A stretch of 64,000 nt of DNA. Origin: Patagioenas fasciata. Lineage: Eukaryota > Chordata > Aves > Columbiformes > Columbidae. The DNA lies in assembly GCF_037038585.1 (NCBI RefSeq), contig NW_027288510.1, forward strand, positions 3,973,001-4,037,000, written 5' to 3'. A program made the position numbers and the translations under genes. Under the pieces are notes generated by a model that saw only the letters and a program-made list of their open reading frames with translations, was not told where the DNA came from and searched no databases. Positions 46,901 through 58,321 of this stretch are shown here, piece by piece; within the stretch, counting starts at the first letter, position 1; each line of letters opens with the position of its first letter.

Positions 46901-47121
46901 AGAGTCTGCTCAATGCGCTCTGGAGTCTCCTCAACGCGCTCTGGAGGCTCCTCAGTACACTCTGGGCTCTCCACTTCTTCCTTGGTTGGCTTGGTCAGAG
47001 TCTCCTCAAGGCTGTGCAGAGACTCCACATCTTCCTCGTGTCTCTTCTGCCTGGGTGTCCTCCTCCTTGGTCTTCTCCAGCATCTCCAAAGAGACAGGTT
47101 CCGAAAGGGGAAGTTCCGAGC
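38000..47121 (-). pseudogene. RGL1: RGL1-like Ral exchange factor, gene 3 (RA exons deleted)
   Basis: Exons: e2 46657-47121; e3 45912-46022; e4 44775-44983; e5 44242-44319; e6 43624-43808; e7 (tentative) 43385-43411; e8 42538-42662; e9 41672-41887; e10 41337-41440; e11 41102-41186; e12 40634-40720; e13 40291-40323; e14 39525-39646 with TGA at 39539-39541; e15 39198-39290; e16 38641-38779; e17 38000-38152. Exons 18 and 19 are gone, so only the first half of the RA domain remains. Exon 11 has Cys to Trp (EELWEIFSD); the exon 3 donor is GTGAGT here. No exon 1 like that of genes 1 and 2 can be placed, because the junction with unit 4 differs; a possible 21 nt exon with flanking AG and GTAAAT lies at 48212-48232. 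Confidence 0.85.
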
Positions 47122-47257
47122 CTGTTAGAAAACAACGGAAAAACAGTTTTGAATTGCAGATAGCAACACATTTACTTTTAACGTCCTTGCAAAAGTACCG
47201 GGACAAGATCACATGAACCCTGAAATTCAGACACTATTACAATGCAAAAAATAGATA

Positions 47258-48049
47258 GGATCATAGAAACATTTTGGTTGGAAGGGACCATCGAGTGCAA
47301 CCGTCAACCCACCCCTGGCACTGCCCCATGTCCCTCAGGACCTCATCTATGTCCCTTTTAAACCCCTCCAGGGATGGTGACCCCACCGCTGCCATGGGCA
47401 GCCTGTTCCAATGTCTAATAACCCTTTCACAGAATCCCAGAATCCCAGAATGTCAGGGGTTGGAAGGGACCTGGAAAGCTCATCCAGGAGCAGGAACACC
47501 CAGCTGAGGTTCCACAGGAAGGTGTCCAGGCGGGTTTGAATGTCTGCAGAGAAGGAGACTCCACAACCCCCATGGGCAGCCTGGGCCAGGCTCTGACACC
47601 CTCACCATGAAGAAGTTTCTTGTCAAATTTAAGAGGAACCTTTTGTGTCTCAGTTTGTACCCGTCACCCCTTGTCCTGTCACTGGTTGTCACTGAGAAGA
47701 GCCTGGCTCCATCCTCCTGACACTCACCCTTTACATATTTATAAACATGAATGAGGTCACCCCTCAGTCTCCTCTTCTCCAGCTCCAGAGCCCCAGCTCC
47801 CTCAGCCTTTCCTCACACGGGAGATGCTCCACTCCCTCCAGCATCTTGGTGGCTGCGCTGGACTCTCTGCAGCAGTTCCCTGTCCTTCTGGAGCTGAGGG
47901 GCCACAACTGGACACAATATTCCAGGTGTGGTCTCCCCAGGGCAGAGCAGAGGGGCAGGAGAACCTCTCTGACCTACTGACCACCCCCTTCTAACCCACC
48001 CCAGGTACCATTGGCCTTCCTGGCCACAAGGGCCCAGTGCTGGCTCATG
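47258..48049 (-). mobile_element. CR1 LINE fragments A and B, unit 3
   Basis: The same CR1 pair as in units 1 and 2. The end reads aggtaccattggccttcc instead of gggtatcattggcttcc, an example of unit-specific divergence. Confidence 0.85.
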
Positions 48050-48211
48050 GTTTTCCTTCCTCAGTGTGATATATCACACTATATTTCAAATTTAATCTCT
48101 TTTTTTTAGCCATGCCTTTTAAGAAATGAGAAAGCATTACACAAATCCCTTTTATGAAGTGAAACTACAAAAAGAACTATTACATTTTTTAGCACTAAAG
48201 GGACAATTTAC

Positions 48212-48232
48212 CTGTGTAGGGTTTGGGGTTTT
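48212..48232 (-). other. Possible 21 nt exon carrying the ancestral donor (gene 3)
   Basis: On the minus strand ctccccccag precedes 21 nt ending CTACACAG, followed by the same GTAAAT donor used by exon 1 of genes 1 and 2. It may be the original exon whose donor was captured at the fused junctions. The pyrimidine-rich tract fits an acceptor, but the exon is very short. Confidence 0.3.
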
Positions 48233-49055
48233 CTGGGGGGAGAGGGGGGCAGTGGGGGGAGGTGGGGTGGTCGAATTTTGTGCTCAGAAATAAAATCACT
48301 GCTTCTGAGTACAAAACAAATACCTTCTATATAACGGACAAAATGGAAATTGTTATTGCTGCATCATTAACACATCTCTTGTTTAGACATCAGAAGTGCT
48401 TTCCGTAAAAGGTGAGGTCTTGATCATATTACATTTATTCATCTGAAAGATGAATAAATGTCCCCAGGACCCCCAGGTCCCTTTCCCCTACACTGCTCTC
48501 TAACAGGTCATTCCCCAACTTACACTGGAACCTGGGGTTGTTCCTGCCCAGATGCAAGACTCTACACCTTCCCTTGTTATATTTCATCAAATTTTTCCCT
48601 GCCCAGCTCTCCAGCCTGTCCAGGTCTCTGGATGGCAGCACAGCCTCTGGTGTATCAGCCACTCCTCCCAGCTTGGTGTCACCAGCAAGCTTGCCGACAG
48701 GACACTCTAGTCCCTCATCCAAATCCTTGATGAATATATTGAATAATACAGGCCCCAGCACTGACCCCTGAGGCACTGCATGAGATCCAGGCCTCCAACT
48801 GGACGCCACCCCATTGACCACGACTCTCTGGCTTCTTCCCCTCAGCCAGTTCGCAGTCACCTCACTGCCCACTCACCCAGACCGCACTCCCTCCCGCTTC
48901 TGGGAGGAAATGTTCCCAATAGCCAACCTGAGCCTCCCCCGCCCAACTGGAGGCCGTTTCCTCCCGTCCCGTCACTTGTGCAGTCACCAACTCCCTCCTC
49001 TCGCCACTCGGAGCTGCCCCCCCACCCCCGGCCCCGTGTGCCCCGCGGCCCCGGG
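48214..49055. other. Spacer between units 3 and 4, absent from the other two junctions
   Basis: At the other junctions the text atttacctg passes straight into the G-rich start of the CpG island. Here 842 bases intervene: a G-rich stretch (48217-48266), a unique stretch to about 48425, a CR1 fragment (48430-48900), and GC-rich sequence continuous with the CpG island. The simplest reading is that this is the fuller junction and the other two derive from a fused, shortened one. Confidence 0.75.
48430..48900 (-). mobile_element. CR1 LINE reverse-transcriptase fragment in the unit 3/4 spacer
   Basis: A 145-codon minus-strand frame (48435-48872) contains [19 protein letters not shown] and [19 protein letters not shown], the CR1 reverse transcriptase. 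The catalytic ADD motif is degraded to AGD ([10 protein letters not shown]), and both ends are truncated. It is a dead fragment, distinct from CR1 A and B. Confidence 0.85.
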
Positions 49056-49537
49056 GGAGGGCGGGCGGCGGGGCCCGGCTCGCTCATACCCGTCCGCAGC
49101 AGGGCCCGCAGCCGATCCCGCACATGGCGCTGTGTCCGCGTCCGCAGGCAGGGCTGCTGCCGGCTCCGCCAGCCCCGCACTCCCGCTCTCTCTCGCACCG
49201 ACCGCTCGCCCCCACGCCAACGGCGGCGACGGCTCCGCCGGCACCACGGCGACCGGACGCGGCCTCGCGGCGGCACGCGCCGCCCGCAGCCGGCCAATCG
49301 CAGCTCGCCGCCGCTCCGCGCGCGCCCCCTTGCCCCGCCCTCAGCCCGCCCGCAGTCCGAGCCCTTGCTCAGCCGGACAAGGCGCCGGGAGCGGGACGGA
49401 CGGACCGAGCCGGGAGCGTGGGCATCAGACTGTGCGTGGAACACAACGTGTGCTGCGGCAGAGCCCGGGGCGAGCGCTCCCGGAGCTGCTTCACGCACAC
49501 GCACCACGCGCTGGGATTTTACTCCTGGCCCTTTAAA
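48860..49537 (-). promoter_or_regulatory. CpG island of unit 4, possible promoter of gene 3
   Basis: It has the same core as the other islands, plus about 190 bp of additional GC-rich sequence on the left (48865-49055) that the other junctions lack. The ATG frame MSEPGPAARPP is present, but the donor found at the other junctions is absent here because the sequence reads on into CCCCCGGGG. How gene 3 would splice from this island is not evident. Confidence 0.5.
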
Positions 49538-49806
49538 GATTCCTAGCACAATTGCTTACATACAGTTCTGAACTAGATATTCATTCTGTGGCTTAAAGTG
49601 TTAGTTCGTTAGTAGGCTCTTACTATGTAGTTGGTTAACCCTTTAAAATGTTATTTCCCTCTATCAATAGAACTTCATAAACAAGTTTCCTAACTTTTTA
49701 CATAGAACTTCACCACCTTTTCCTTTTCCAGGTTCAGAGCCCGTGCCCCATTTGGTTATATCTGTAAACATTAAACATCTTCTCAGCACGAACCACAGCT
49801 GCATTT

Positions 49807-50517
49807 CTCACAGTTCCCCTTTTTGCTTTTTATCCCATTGATTCGTGCTTTGACTTCAAAGTTAGCCAGCACCTGCCTAAAATCATTAATTTATACCCCG
49901 TTCCTTTTGTTGCCATTTCAGGATCGATAGGCATGGCTGAGATTTGCATGCCTTGGACTGCTGAATGTAGTAACTGAATAAAGCACGGGATCATGCATGG
50001 CACAAACAGTAAACGCAGAAATGCACATACTATCACGAACCCTATTTTCTTCCACCAGGCTACAGTTTCGAGACCAATATCCATTAGGTGGACCTGGCCA
50101 CCAAGTGGGAGGAATAGAGGTACTTGACGAATTTGCCCTCAACGCTAACTGACAAGGGGTTCGTCCAACGTATTCAGTCATTTGAGACCCCCCACATATC
50201 CAGCACGAGGTGACATTTAATTCTCGGGCTGTCTTTTCCATAAGATCTATAAACAGGTTTTTCCCTGCTGTCGGTAATTGTAATCCTTTGTCTTTTTGCC
50301 TTATTTCCTCATACCAATCACTGCTGTTCTGTACCAATTTCTGTTGCTCTTGCTTTCCTTTTAATTCCTGAGTGGCACTCTTAACTAACTCCTCCTTCTA
50401 CTGATCTTGCACTCCCCCTCCATCTGAATAGCCCCACTCACCACCTTGTGTAAAACAGATCCTCTGTTCTCCCCTAGGGCAGGAGGCAGAGCCTACAGCG
50501 AGTCCACCTTTCTCTAG
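49807..50517 (-). mobile_element. Gammaretrovirus-like ERV relic, unit 4, Env part
   Basis: This is the left part of the relic, split from its right part (from 54771) by insertion of the class II ERV. Content as in unit 1 bases 696-1406. Confidence 0.7.
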
Positions 50518-50846
50518 TGTTGTTTTATCCATGCGAGCCACGGAACCTGACACACCAATGTGATGTTCACAGAGTTCGCTTTATTGTCGGACCGGGCTGG
50601 CTTTATAGCAAAGCTGCCCTGTCCACGCGCCTTACAACAACGTGATTGGTTGTAACTCGTGTCATACAATAACATGCTAGGCTGCATGTGCTGTCCACGC
50701 GCTCTGCACGCATGTGTCCGGCGATTGCTCACTCATTATTACATTCTAATGGTGCTCCTTTAGTCTCTTTTGTCTCTGGCTTCACCTCTCAGCCAGGCTG
50801 GCGACAACCCCATCCCCCTGGGGCGGGGGGGGGCTCTGCCACTACA
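50518..50846 (-). repeat. 3' LTR of ERV, unit 4
   Basis: 329 bp, one base longer than the other LTRs in the G run near the outer U3 end. It reads tgttgtttta at its edge, where the other LTRs read tgttgcttta. Confidence 0.92.
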
Positions 50847-51203
50847 TCTCCCCCTCTTTTATTTAATATTAACAATACGCCGTATCATGCTTTAAATACA
50901 GTGTGAAATACAGGGTAAGAACATTAAGGCTAATACAATTACAATTAACAAGAACAAACCTGTTTTCAATATTCCTTTTAACCAAACAAGGCATTCACCC
51001 CAAAAAACCCAATATCTTCTGTTATTTTCTTGTTCTGCAAATCTTCTATCTTTTTAACTTTTAAGTTCAAACAACACATACAATCAAACTCTTCATAACT
51101 GTGAACATGTCCAATAACAAAAAATTAATTGCTGCTCTGTTTTACAAAGTGGTATTCTCAACATTGGCTACATTCGTTGCTTAAAGCGATAACATGTCTG
51201 AGG

Positions 51204-52336
51204 TTAAGGGTTGTCATCACTGCAATCAGTTTCTCCTCTGTTAGCTGGCCAAGGTCTCACCCACTTTGCTGGGATCCATGAATTTTTGTGGTTACCTGTA
51301 GAAACACAAGCATATCCCCTTCCCCAGGTTATTAGTGACATAGGACCTTCCCATTGTTGTGTTGTCGGATTAAACACACTAACCTTAGGCACATTTTCGG
51401 AAAAATCTTTGACATTTTTGATATGGTGCATAACAACCGGTTCCATTTCAGTTTCACTTTTAGGATTAAGCCAGTTCAGCACATACAATGCCTTCATCAA
51501 TACCTCTTCTGGGCTCACACCAATTCCCCCTTGTTTTTTCAAAACAGACAAAAGATTTTTTAATGCACGGTGTGCACGCTCAATAATTGCTTGGCCAGTA
51601 GAATTATAAGGGATTCCAAACAGGTGCTGTACCTTCCACTGGGTGAGGAAGGCTGCAAGTCTGTCAGAGCGGTATGCAGGACCATTATCTGTTTTGATTT
51701 GTGTAGGGACACCCATGACAGCAAAAGCTTGTAGTAAATGACGTTTTACTGCCTTTGCATTTGCTGAGGTCAAGGCTGTAGCCCACAGCAGTCCTGAACA
51801 GGTATCTATGGAGACATGAATGTACTTTTGTCTGCCAAATGGTGCAAATTCAGTAATATCAGTTTGCCATAACTGACCTGGCTGCAAGCCCCGAGGATTT
51901 ACTCCCTTTTGTTGGAGAGGGACTATGCGGGCACAATCAGGACAAGCTGTGATAATGGCTCGAGCTTGTTCCTTTGTAATTGTAAACTGCTTTCGGAGTG
52001 CTGCTGAGGATTGATGAAAGAATTCGTGAGCTTGTCTGGCTTGTTCAAAAGGGGATATATCTGCTACTGCCACAAGTTTGTCTATGATGCTGTTTCCCTC
52101 TACTAGACCACCTGGTATGTTAGTATGGCTTTTTATATGCATGATAAATACTGGTGCTGTCCTATAATCTAATACGTTCCACAAATCTAACAATGCTTCA
52201 AACAACAAGGAATTGGAAACTCGCTGCAAAAGCGCTCTATGTATTCTTTGTACAATTCCCACAACATAAAGAGAATCTGTTACCAGATTAACTGGAGAGT
52301 TATGCCATTTTTGCAATGCTGCTAAGCATATTGAGG
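51204..52336 (-). CDS. pol: pol remnant: RNase H end and integrase, ERV unit 4
   Basis: Same open frame as in unit 2, with the HHCC and D,D(35)E residues retained and a few replacements (for example VMHHIKN for VMHQIKN). No ATG start; not expected to be expressed as a normal Gag-Pol. Confidence 0.88.
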
Positions 52337-54308
52337 GCAGTTTCTTTTAATATGTCCTGTGTGTTTGCAAGTAAAACATGCTAGGCCACAAGAAGAAGGG
52401 CTTCGGCCTTTCATTGCAGGCTTAAGTGCTGCAGCCAAGGCCGCAGCGTGGGCTTGAGCATGTATTTTTGCTTTTTCTACCTCCTGTTGCATAATTGGTA
52501 CCTGTGTGCAAGCTTCCACCATCTCTGCTAAAGAAGCAGTTTTTCCCAAACCGGCTAATATCTGTTGGCATTGGGTGTTTGCATTCATCATAGCCAAATC
52601 TTTCCCCACAGCAGCTTTTGCCTCTGGAGTCAAGTTAGGAGAGGCATCTATCACTTCTTTCAAACGATCTACAAACTTCATATATGGTTCCCCAGGATCC
52701 CACTCTATTGTAGAATAGGGTGGCACAGGGTTACCTCTATTTGGCAATTCTTTCACTGCTGCCAAGGCAAGCCCTTGCGTTTGCTGCAAAATCCTTGGAT
52801 GAAGTGCTGCCTGAGTAGCACCATCCGCATATTGCCCACGACCCAGTAACCGGTCCATGCTCGCTAACCGCAACGGATCATCAGCTGGTAAACGAACATT
52901 TTCTAATACTGCCAATTCCACTTTCCCCTGCCACTTGTCCAAGAACAGCAAATACCCCGTTGGAGGAAGCAATAACTCCATCAATGCCCTAATATCTGTT
53001 TGAGTTAGTACTTGCCCCTTGAAAAATGAATTGATTAGCTGCATCACATGCTTATTATCCATACCATATTGCATAACTGCACTTTGCAACTGCTTAACCG
53101 TTTTCCAATCAAAAGGCGACCACTGCCTTTGTCCTCTATTATCTATGTGCACTGGCATTGCTGTAATACTACCAGGTAACATGATCCCTTCAATAGTTGC
53201 ATCTCTGATTACCCCTTGCCAACGTTGCCCTGCATTATAAGAATGATCTCGAGGAATATCTCTACCCTGATGCACAGGGGCAGCACCCAAATTATCATTA
53301 TTATCACTGCTATACAATTCCCTTGTGTTTCCCTGTGGATCAGTAAGTCGACGCATATTTGCAAACCGATCTACTAACCCAGTCTCCAGCCCTTTTCCAT
53401 ATCGCGCTCTCAAATATTCATCTGCTTCTCTTACAGACCACATCCCATCTTCAACACATTGTCTAGCCCATTTTTATATTCGCTCCCTTTTGATACGGAG
53501 CTCCTCCGGAGTGAGGTCTAATTCCACCCCCTCCCTTTCCTGTTTTCCCCGTTTTTCACATTCCCTGCCAATTGCCTCCAGCCCGTCCTTAATTGCATCT
53601 GACGCCTTTTTATATGCTATTAACCGCGAAGTTTTACTGTTACCGCCATCCAGTCGTTTCATAGCTTCTAGAACTTCTTGCATCTGGCTCTCCTGCCGTC
53701 TCAGTAAGTCCTTCAGGCTCTGCACGTCGCTCTCCTCCTGGAACTCAGGGCGATTCTGCGCGCTCCGTCCTGGTGTTCCATCGGGTCCTCCGGCAAAGGC
53801 ACGTCGGCTGGATTAACTTGTCCTGGCTTGTTGAAACTTGCCGGTTGCTGCCATTCGTTGTCGGAGCCAGGCAATGGCTCAACGGGCGCAGAGGGTGTAA
53901 TTTGCTCTCCGCCCCAGAACTCCAGATCTGATACGGGACACACCAGCGGTGTTGATTCTTCGGAGTTCTCGGAGGGTGGGCAGCTCGCGGCGGGCGGCTC
54001 CGAGGGGACGGCACACAGCTCGGCTCCTCTGAGACTTCCTGCACCAGCTGCCTGACCTCCCGCCAGGGTCCGGCGAGATCGCAAGCCTCGCGGCTCCCCC
54101 TTGTAACCGCTTCCCATAGTTCGGTCCCTATGTCCTCCCATGTACCGGGAGAAAAAAATTCGTCCGTCGAACGAACACAGCCCTTACGCTGGGCGAATAG
54201 TAAAAGGCGCTCCACCGCGTCTTTTTCCAAAATTCTTCCTGTTCTTGCAGCCAGCTGCAGAATACTTCTCACTATTATTTTTTCTTCCACGGATGCCGTG
54301 TTTCCCAT
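52322..54308 (-). pseudogene. gag: gag, broken, ERV unit 4
   Basis: Collinear with the open gag of unit 2, but disrupted by a one-base loss near 54020 (gctcggctc for gctccggctc), a net one-base loss near 53772 (gcgcgctcc for gcggtgctcc), and a nonsense change near 53475-53477 (TAA for CAA). The 3' part (52322-53443) stays open through the zinc knuckle. Confidence 0.9.
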
Positions 54309-54421
54309 GCCACCTGCTCCCCCCAGGCCTACTTTCCGCTATGATTGAGCGCTGGGCTGGTGTCGCCCCCAGGTGGCGTCCTCGCGTCTTCACTTCCGGC
54401 GATCTTGCTTCGATACGAAGG

Positions 54422-54439
54422 ATCACGTCGGGGTCACCA
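54422..54439 (-). promoter_or_regulatory. Primer-binding site (tRNA-Trp type), ERV unit 4
   Basis: Identical to the unit 2 site and three bases from the 5' LTR. Confidence 0.88.
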
Positions 54440-54442
54440 AAG

Positions 54443-54770
54443 TGTTGCTTTATCCATGCGAGCCACGGAACCTGACACACCAATATGATGTTCACAGAGT
54501 TCGCTTTATTGTCGGACCGGGCTGGCTTTATAGCAAAGCTGCCCTGTCCACGCGCCTTACAACAACGTGATTGGTTGTAACTCGTGTTATACAATAACAT
54601 GCTAGGCTGCATGTACTGTCCACGCGCTCTGCACGCATGTGTCCGGCGATTGCTCACTCATTATTACATTCTAATGGTGCTCCTTTAGTCTCTTTTGTCT
54701 CTGGCTTCACCTCTCAGCCAGGCTGGCGACAACCCCATCCCCCTGGGGCGGGGGGGGCTCTGCCACTACA
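54443..54770 (-). repeat. 5' LTR of ERV, unit 4
   Basis: 328 bp, TG to CA ends, followed on the right by the second target-site copy ctctag. It differs from its partner LTR at about four positions plus the G-run length. Confidence 0.92.
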
Positions 54771-55786
54771 CTCTAGGTTAGTTGCTACCCATAATTCCTG
54801 CCCTTGGATTTCACACTTCTCCAATTTTTTTCTATCATAACATCCAGAATTAATAGGAGCGTGATAATGTAGAACATATTGGGTTAGTCTCCCTATTCTC
54901 ACACGCTCGTAGCACTTGGTACAGGGATTGGCCAGGCTAAGTTGGGAACAATAAGTCACCACTGCTAGCAAGGGGATCAGGTCCAGGGTTCTGCACCCTC
55001 TGCCTCTCTGGCCGACCAGGCTGCAGCCGCAGCCGAGTTCGTCATCTTCTCGGCAGCAAGGGCCGTGTCCCCGCCTTTCCTATTTTTGCCGTTAGCGTGG
55101 CGATTATCGTTTCCCAACTCTTGGCCTTCACTTCCCAGGAACAACAGGAGCAACACGGAATGTGGTTTCTCTGTCTGCACTCTGTTCTCCTCATCACTGG
55201 TGGGCTCTAAATTCCCATTCACCCCTTCAGTAAATACCTCCCACCATTCTCCGCTATTCTTTTTCTATTCTTCCAGCGGCAACTGGAATCCTCAACCGAG
55301 CCCCGGTTTCCTTATCTTCTGTTCTTAGACATTTCTTACACAATCCTGTCGGTAAGTTCCCTTTGTGGATATGCTTATACCACAGTCCATTTACAACCTA
55401 AACATCAAATATAAAATGAGAATTACATATACAACTCGGTTCAACACATTTAGCTATTAAGCCATTCTCATTTTCATTTATACTGGGCATTCACATCAAT
55501 AACACTAATAGTAGTTACATCACCAATCCCGTGTCAACTTCAATTTCAGTTCCCCTGGTTCTTGAGTTACTTTCCAGGTTCTTTCTTCCGTCAGGGCTCC
55601 TCTAACTCGAGAGACGCGTGTCCATCCTTTCCCTGCCCTCCCAACAGCTGTTTCTGTAGTTAACAAAACAAGAAAAGGTCCCTCCCATCATGGGGTTGGA
55701 GTTTCTTCTTTTCAGGTTTTCATTAGTGTTGCCCCCATATCTACCAGAAATTCTACTTGTTTGTTCTTTTGGGTTTCTTCTTCCCA
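54771..55786 (-). mobile_element. Gammaretrovirus-like ERV relic, unit 4, protease and integrase-tail part
   Basis: The relic resumes after the class II ERV, starting with the second target-site copy ctctag. It contains the integrase tail and protease fragment. A few bases are missing near 55104 relative to unit 1. Confidence 0.65.
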
Positions 55787-55815
55787 ATGCGGTGAGCACC
55801 ACCCAGGCTGCTCAC

Positions 55816-56460
55816 CCAGAAGGACTAAAACTGCTTCCCAGTGCAACCCCAAACCCCCTTCACTTCAGCAGGTGACCGCACTTGTGCTTTCAGCTCCTGG
55901 GCTGGTGCTGTCCGGGCTTTCCCTGCTCAGCACTGACTGTGTTTTGGGAAGGCAGGAGCCAGTGCAAACCCTTCTCCGCTGTTCTGCTCTTTTTCTGCTC
56001 TTTTTCCCCTTTGCTGTGAAGCTCAGCTGCTCCATGAGTTATTGTGTTCTCCTGTGAGCGTGGGGTTTGTCCTCTGCTGTGGAGCACGAGAGCGAAGCCC
56101 CCGGAGCCCCGGCTGGCGCAGACCCCGCAGCGAGGGTGACAGACCCGGAGCCAGGAGCAGTTTCCCCAGGGTGAGGAGCAAGTGGAGCTGCTCACACCAA
56201 GGTCACAGGCAGGGTTGGTGCACGTCACCGGTTCTAAGGCTGTCACCAGAACCTGACAACCTGACAACAGTGTGCTGGCTCCCCGGGCAGTTGAAGTACA
56301 ACCAGAACGCAAGAGGCAGCTTAAATTCGGGGTCGTCTTTTTGCCAGGAGCAACAAATGCCGTGATGGAGACAACGGGGAAAAGGTGGAAACTCTCAGAC
56401 CGCGGTGCAGTCTCAGAGAGGAAAAGAGATGAACGAGACACTGATGAGCGGGAAAAGTTG
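55816..56460. other. Unassigned sequence, unit 4 copy
   Basis: Homologous to 2450-3100, with the same uncharacterised minus-strand frame (55890-56441). I see no domain. Confidence 0.4.
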
Positions 56461-58318
56461 ACGTATTTATCATAGAAACATTAAAGGTTATAGAGAGATG
56501 GAATGTTACACGAGATCAAATATTTAAATACATTCGCTCCAGACACAAAATAGTGTTAAAAAGTTCATCTATTTATTATAGATACATTAAATATTATACA
56601 AAGCTCAAACATGATCTAAAGATCAAACATTAAAATCTACTAACTCCAGACAAGAATTGGTGGGAAAACGTTTGCATATTTATTACATAAGTATTAAATA
56701 TTAAATAAAGATTAAATAGAATACAAAATCAAACATTAAAATATATTAACTCCAGACACAAATCAGTGGTCAAAAGTTAATCCATTTATTATAGAAACAT
56801 TCAATATGAGATAAAGATTAAATATCATATAAAGATCAAATATTATCTAGAGATCAAACACTAAAATCTACTAACTCCAGACGAGAATTGGTGGAATAAA
56901 GTTCAAGTATTTATTATATAAATATTAAATAAAGATTATGTATTATATAAAGCTTAAATATTAATCCTAGTAACTCCAGATCAAAAAATACTGGAAAAAT
57001 GTTTACGTATTTTTATAGAAACATTAAATAATATATAGAGATTAAATATGATATAAGGATCAAATATTAAACTATGTTAACTCCAGACAAAAATTAGTTG
57101 AAAAAAGTTATGTATTTGTCATAGAAATGTTACATATCTATAAAAACTAAATACTACATAAGGATCAAATATTAAAATATTTTAACGCCAGACAAGAATT
57201 GGTGGGGGAAAAAAGTTCACAGATTTCTTATGTAAATAAAGATTATGTATTAAATAAAGATTATGTATGATATAAAAGCTCAAATCTTAATATATATTAA
57301 CTCAAGAGAAGAATTAGTGGAAAAAAAGTGACGTATTTATGATAGAGATGATACATCCATGTAAAGATTGAATATGACATAGGGATCAAATATTAGAATA
57401 TTTTAATGCCAGACAAGAATTGGTGGAAAAAAGTTCAAGTATTTATTCTATAAATATTAAATAAAGATGATGTGTTCTATAAAGCTCAGTTATTAGTATC
57501 TATTAACTCCAGAAAAAAAGGGTGGAAAAAAGTTTCTCTATTTATTTTATATGCATCTCTAGATATGTGATATAAAGCTCAAACACTATCTACAGAAGAA
57601 ACATTAAAATACATTAACTCCAGACAAAAATGGGTTGAAAAAAGTTGATATACTTATCATATCAATATTAAATATTATACAAGGATCAAATATTATATAA
57701 AGATTTAATAATAAAATATATCAACTCCAGAAAATAATTATTGGGGAAGGTCTATGTACATAGTAAATAAATATTAAATATTAGTACATTAAATAAACAT
57801 ATTAAATAAATATTAAACATTAGTACATTAAATAAACATATCACATAAATATTAAATATCAGTATGTTAAATAAAAAATATTAAATAAAGCTCAAATACT
57901 ATATACAGCTAAAACATTTAAATATATTAACTCCAAGGAGAAATTAGTGGAAAAAGTTTACGTACTTATTCTGTGAATACTGAATATTATACAAGCTAAA
58001 ATATGCTATAAAGCTAAGCTATTTAAATATAGGAACTCCAAGCAGACATCAGTAGAAAAAAGATTCTATAATATTGAAGGTTTCTGTAGAAGTATGGAAA
58101 GATTAAATATGATAAACACATCGAGTATTAAAATACATTAACTGCAGACAAACACTGGAAAAAAGTTAATATACTCGTTATAGAAATATTAAATATGATA
58201 CAAAGCTCAAACATTATATACAGGTCACATATTAAAATACATGAACTCCAGACTAAAACTGGGGGGAAAAAAGTTTACGTACTTATAATATAAACAGTAA
58301 ATCCTATCCAGAGCTCAG
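56461..58318. repeat. AT-rich 105 bp repeat array, unit 4
   Basis: Full-length array collinear with unit 1 (same anchor order), with substitutions and one-base indels. It ends just before the RGL1-like stop codon at 58322. Confidence 0.85.
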
Positions 58319-58321
58319 CCA

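Larger units (their letters stand above)
34019..48213. repeat. Tandem segmental duplication, unit 3 (short form)
   Basis: This third repeat has the empty ERV site (ctctag, 35477-35482), like unit 1. A deletion at about 37433 joins the third monomer of the AT-rich array to intron sequence equivalent to unit 1 base 5486, removing about 2.13 kb that includes the last two gene exons. Its right edge does not run directly into unit 4 but into a spacer with a CR1 fragment. Confidence 0.95.
50518..54770 (-). mobile_element. Class II (beta/alpha-like) ERV, unit 4
   Basis: A 4253 bp provirus, the same element at the same site as in unit 2, flanked by the 6 bp duplication ctctag at 50512-50517 and 54771-54776. 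Order on the minus strand: 5' LTR 54443-54770, PBS 54422-54439, broken gag 52322-54308, RNase H-integrase remnant 51204-52336, polypurine tract 50847-50862, 3' LTR 50518-50846. It has the same internal deletion as the unit 2 copy. Confidence 0.93.
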
